64,000 bases of DNA from Arthrobacter sp. 31Y (GTDB lineage: Bacteria > Actinomycetota > Actinomycetes > Actinomycetales > Micrococcaceae). The notes under the pieces were generated by a model that saw nothing but the letters and a program-made list of their open reading frames with translations, searched no databases and was not told where the DNA came from. The stretch is from the NCBI RefSeq assembly GCF_000526335.1, contig NZ_JAFW01000001.1, forward strand, positions 3,162,001 to 3,226,000, read 5' to 3'. Position 1 is the stretch's first letter. The number at the start of each line of letters is the position of its first letter. Position numbers and translations under genes: made by a program. This document shows positions 61,901 to 64,000 of this stretch, in pieces.

Positions 61901-63930
61901 GGAAGCTTGCCGGGTTGGCCGAACGCGGGGGAGACCAGCACGCGATCGTGGGTGATGTCCTCGATCTTCCAACTGGTGGCACCGAGCGCGAAGACATCTC
62001 CCACCCGGGATTCGTAGACCATCTCTTCGTCGAGCTCACCAACGCGGCGCCCACCCTTGGCAGCACGCGCCGAAGCCGTGGGTTCGGAGCCGTCCGCGCT
62101 GGCGGGAGAAGCCGAGCCCTCAACTTCCGTGCCGATGATGTACACGCCAAACAGGCCCCGGTCAGGGATGGTTCCGCCCGACGTGACGGCAAGGCGTTGC
62201 GCGCCGGGCCTGCCCTCGATGGTCCCGGCGTGCCGGTCCCAGATGATGCGGGGCCTGAGCTCGGCGAATTCGTCTGATGGGTACCGGCCGGCCAGGAGGT
62301 CCAGCGTGGCCTCGAATGCCGAGCGCGGCAAACTCGCAAACGGCGCTGACCGGCGGACCGTGCTGAACCAGTCCTCCACATCGATGCTGCCCAAGGCGGC
62401 AGCGGCCACTGTTTGCTGGGCCAGGATATCCAAGGGGTTGGCCGGAATGCTCAGGCGCTCAATCTGCCCGCTGAGCATGCGTTCAACGGTGACGCTGGTG
62501 TGGAGGAGGTCCGCCCGGTGTTTGGGGAACAGGACGCCCTCGGAGATCTCGCCAACTTGGTGTCCTGCACGCCCCACACGTTGCAGACCGCTGGCTACAG
62601 ATGGGGGAGATTCCACTTGGACCACCAGGTCCACAGCACCCATATCGATGCCGAGTTCCAGGGACGATGTTGCCACGACGCAGCGGAGCCTGCCGGATTT
62701 AAGGTCGTCCTCGATCATGGCCCGCTGGTCTTTGGAGACCGAGCCGTGGTGCGCGCGGGCCAGCACAGGATCGGCGCCTGTAGTGCTTCCGGCCTGAGCC
62801 ATCATGTGTGCCGGGGTGGCCGTGGAGGCCGGTGCTGTGACATCGGGTGTTCGGGGGTCGGCGTCCGGGGCCGCCCCGGATGCTGCCCACTCGTTACCGC
62901 CCACCGCCATCAACTGGCGTTCGGCGTAGATCTCGTTGAGCCGGGCTGTGAGGCGTTCAGAGAGCCGACGGGAGTTGGCGAAGACAATGGTGGATTGCTT
63001 TGACAGGACCAGATCCACGATCTGTTCCTCTACGTGCGGCCAGATGGATGCCTGGGGCTGCAGACCGGATGCCGGCCCGGAGTCGAATGCGCCGGCAGCA
63101 CCTTGCAGGTCCGACATGTCCTCCACAGGGACCGTGACTGTGAGGTTCCAGTTCTTTTTGGACGGTGGAGCCACAATTTCCACCGGAGCCTGGCCCGCCA
63201 GGAACTGGGCCACCAGTTCTCGCGGCTGGACTGTAGCGGAGAGCCCGATTCGCTGGGCAGGCTTCGGAAGCAGGGCATCCAGGCGTTCCAAGGAAACGGC
63301 CAAGTGTGCGCCACGCTTGGTACCTGCTACGGCGTGCACCTCATCGATGATGATGGTGTCCACTTCGCTGAGCGTTTCCCGGGCACGGGAGGTCAGCATG
63401 AGGAACAGGGACTCCGGCGTAGTGATGAGGATGTCCGGTGGGTTGGTCAACAGCGTGCGGCGATCCGCCGCCGTCGTATCTCCTGAACGGACGCCCACCG
63501 TCACCAAGGGTGCGGGAAGGCCCAAACGTTTTGCCGTTTGGGTGATGCCGATCAGGGGTGCGCGGAGGTTCCGCTCCACATCCACACCCAGCGCCTTCAG
63601 CGGCGAGATGTAGAGGACGCGGGTCTTGGTTTTAGGCCGCTTTGCCCGACCCTTGCCATTGGCTGGGACAGTCTCAAGACCTGGCAGCGTGTCACTGGGC
63701 GTGGAATGAAGGCGATCGAGCGCCCAGAGGAAAGCAGCAAGGGTTTTGCCGGAACCCGTAGGCGCCACTACCAGGGCATGGGAGCCCGAGGAGATCGCGT
63801 TCCATGCACCATCCTGCGCGGGTGTGGGCTCGGAAAAAGCGCCGAGGAACCATTCCCTGGTTGCCTGGCTGAAACGGCTGATAGCGCCATCCGACGCCTT
63901 CGGCTCCTGCATTCCTCCATCATGCCTCAC
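58960..63930 (-). CDS. lhr: Lhr-type ATP-dependent DNA helicase
   Basis: A 1656-residue superfamily 2 helicase, the full length of actinobacterial Lhr. Motifs include VVAPTGSGKTLAAFLWAL (Walker A), IIIDEVHAVAGTKRG (DEVH), GLSATVQPRELVAQF (motif III), VVATSSLELGIDMGAVDLVV (motif V) and LQRVGRAGHQVG (motif VI). The C-terminal half contains winged-helix and Lhr-specific domains. It unwinds DNA and RNA-DNA hybrids and is linked to mitomycin damage repair. Two starts are possible: GTG at 63930, inside a hairpin, and ATG at 63912, with GGAGG one base before it. It is coupled to nei downstream. Confidence 0.97.
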   Translation of the reverse strand: MRHDGGMQEPKASDGAISRFSQATREWFLGAFSEPTPAQDGAWNAISSGSHALVVAPTGSGKTLAAFLWALDRLHSTPSDTLPGLETVPANGKGRAKRPKTKTRVLYISPLKALGVDVERNLRAPLIGITQTAKRLGLPAPLVTVGVRSGDTTAADRRTLLTNPPDILITTPESLFLMLTSRARETLSEVDTIIIDEVHAVAGTKRGAHLAVSLERLDALLPKPAQRIGLSATVQPRELVAQFLAGQAPVEIVAPPSKKNWNLTVTVPVEDMSDLQGAAGAFDSGPASGLQPQASIWPHVEEQIVDLVLSKQSTIVFANSRRLSERLTARLNEIYAERQLMAVGGNEWAASGAAPDADPRTPDVTAPASTATPAHMMAQAGSTTGADPVLARAHHGSVSKDQRAMIEDDLKSGRLRCVVATSSLELGIDMGAVDLVVQVESPPSVASGLQRVGRAGHQVGEISEGVLFPKHRADLLHTSVTVERMLSGQIERLSIPANPLDILAQQTVAAAALGSIDVEDWFSTVRRSAPFASLPRSAFEATLDLLAGRYPSDEFAELRPRIIWDRHAGTIEGRPGAQRLAVTSGGTIPDRGLFGVYIIGTEVEGSASPASADGSEPTASARAAKGGRRVGELDEEMVYESRVGDVFALGATSWKIEDITHDRVLVSPAFGQPGKLPFWKGDSLGRPVDLGRALGAFIRELSAADEAPAMERCQASGLDAFAASNLLQYLREQKEATEIVPSDRTLVVERFHDELGDWRVVLHSPFGMPVHAPWALAVGQRLQQRYGLDGSAMAADDGIVLRVPMMEDEPPGAELFLFDPEELEQIVTAEVGGSALFASRFRECAARALLLPRQNPAKRQPLWQQRQRSAQLLDVARKYPSFPIVLETVRECLQDVYDLPALKDIAASVERRELRIVETTTQQPSPFAKSLLFGYVAQFLYEGDSPLAERRAAALALDSTLLNELLGRVELRELLDAEVIDATELELQRLAPDRRVRGMEGVADLLRLLGPLNVEEVAERLQGPEQTEDLEQLEETPQAAHGSVADAGSHLAALQKANRALKVTIGGVERFAAIEDSARLRDAIGVPLPMGVPLAFIEPVHDPLGDLVSRYARTHGPFTASEAAARLGLGVAVVNTALKRLADDGRVVEGEFRPHAVAEQPAERADSELMTVDAPPSSEWCDAEVLRKLRRRSLAALRAEVEPVDTAAYGRFLPAWQNVTAPGKSRSQALRGLDGIITAVDQLSGVPIPASAWEPLVLASRVADYKPAMLDELMAAGELLWSGAGSLPGNDGWISLHVADSAELTLNPDPEFEPGDAQQRLLEHFSAGGGYFFRQLTDVAGGMDAVLSDDAVVSALWDLVWAGRVTGDTFAPVRAMIAGGRTAHRQVAKAPRARAPRMSRLGRSHGTGLLGSPGLTGGRYGSVAGGVAAAPPSAVGRWSALPAPELDPTIHARGTAELLLDRYGVVTRGSVMAENIIGGFGLMYKVLARLEEAGRCRRGYFIEHLGAAQFAVPATVDRLRSFTEDARISKAEPSALALAATDPANPYGAALPWPALSVDAGSGHRPGRKAGALVVMVDGALVLYVERGGKTLLTFSQDDAVLTVAAQALVDVVRRGAVDKLFMEKVNGHDLLETPIAVALAAAGAYSTPKGLRIRA

Positions 63931-63961
63931 GGCTCCGACAGAATAAGCCGGAGCCGTGAGG
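63925..63961. terminator. Perfect 13-base hairpin at the lhr start
   Basis: CCTCACGGCTCCG (63925-63937) and CGGAGCCGTGAGG (63949-63961) pair perfectly around an 11-base loop. It lies just after the stop of the upstream minus-strand gene and overlaps the GTG start of lhr, so it may end the upstream transcript or hide that start codon. Confidence 0.6.
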
Positions 63962-63967
63962 AGACGG

Positions 63968-64000
63968 TCAGACTGCCTGGAAAGCGGTGATGGTCAGGAG
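63968..64000 (-). CDS. C-terminal end of an unidentified gene
   Basis: The last ten codons of a minus-strand frame are visible, reading LLTITAFQAV and a TGA at 63968-63970. Its position upstream of lhr, in front of a hairpin, fits the end of a real gene. Ten residues are too few to name it. Confidence 0.35.
   Translation of the reverse strand, partial: LLTITAFQAV

Overview
The window comes from a high-GC Gram-positive actinobacterium, most likely a soil Micrococcaceae of the Arthrobacter/Paenarthrobacter type. Supporting signs are GTGA/ATGA-coupled operons, GTG and TTG starts, an IdeR/DtxR-type iron box, an LPXTG-type (LANTG) surface protein, an lhr-nei pair, a MocR(YczR)-yczE pair and a sigma factor fused to its own anti-sigma domain. 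The genus is inferred from protein style. No rRNA, tRNA or CRISPR array was found.

Layout. 1-157: start of a ThiD/PdxK-type kinase. 225-4824 (minus): a TAXI solute-binding lipoprotein, a TctE/TctD-like two-component system and a KgtP-like permease. 5252-7425: a small membrane protein, a TIGR01777 epimerase and a TetR repressor with twin operators. 7669-9789: queuosine salvage, a YhhQ transporter convergent with tgt. 9837-12225: SRPBCC, unknown and Nudix-like genes. 12303-23613: a large catabolic island of two divergent operons around a PucR regulator, with two MHS transporters, RidA, RraA-like, ThDP enzyme, aldehyde dehydrogenase, YtcJ-like amidohydrolase and M20 carbamoylase/ureidohydrolase. 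23628-25094: VOC and YdeI-like genes. 25110-28928: an FbpABC-type ferric iron importer under an IdeR-like box. 29104-33351: GH76, an SDR/acyl-CoA dehydrogenase operon and DUF1684. 33633-38607: a surface and signalling locus with a LANTG protein, a degenerate GGDEF-like protein, a membrane-tethered ECF sigma factor and an ATP-grasp gene coupled to a 22-codon ORF. 39104-41902: ppc. 41966-43277: a complete IS3-family element with a GAA target duplication. 43324-50459: DedA, macrodomain, amino acid permease/Lrp, RluA-like, ArsR/AHSA1 and TetR/DUF4188 genes. 50551-52705: YczR/YczE. 52727-57936: a polysaccharide locus with a BcsA-like synthase, STAS, GH26 and GH16-CBM13. 58137-63930: nei and lhr. 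63968-64000: the tail of another gene.

How the genes work together. The central catabolic island reads as uptake, then amide or ring hydrolysis (amidohydrolase, M20), imine clean-up (RidA), ThDP-dependent 2-oxo acid chemistry and aldehyde oxidation. I do not recognise the full combination, and its substrate is unknown. The sigma locus could couple an extracellular DUF11-like domain to expression of a wall-anchored protein. The BcsA-like locus combines a synthase with two secreted glycanases and a STAS regulator.

Intergenic DNA is rich in structure. One repeat family built on GTGAGAGAG and GCGGGA units appears at 5165-5247, 7502-7550 and around the IS3 element, which has split one copy. A second hairpin family is shared by 3351-3410 and 47828-47890. 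Long bidirectional hairpins separate several convergent gene pairs.
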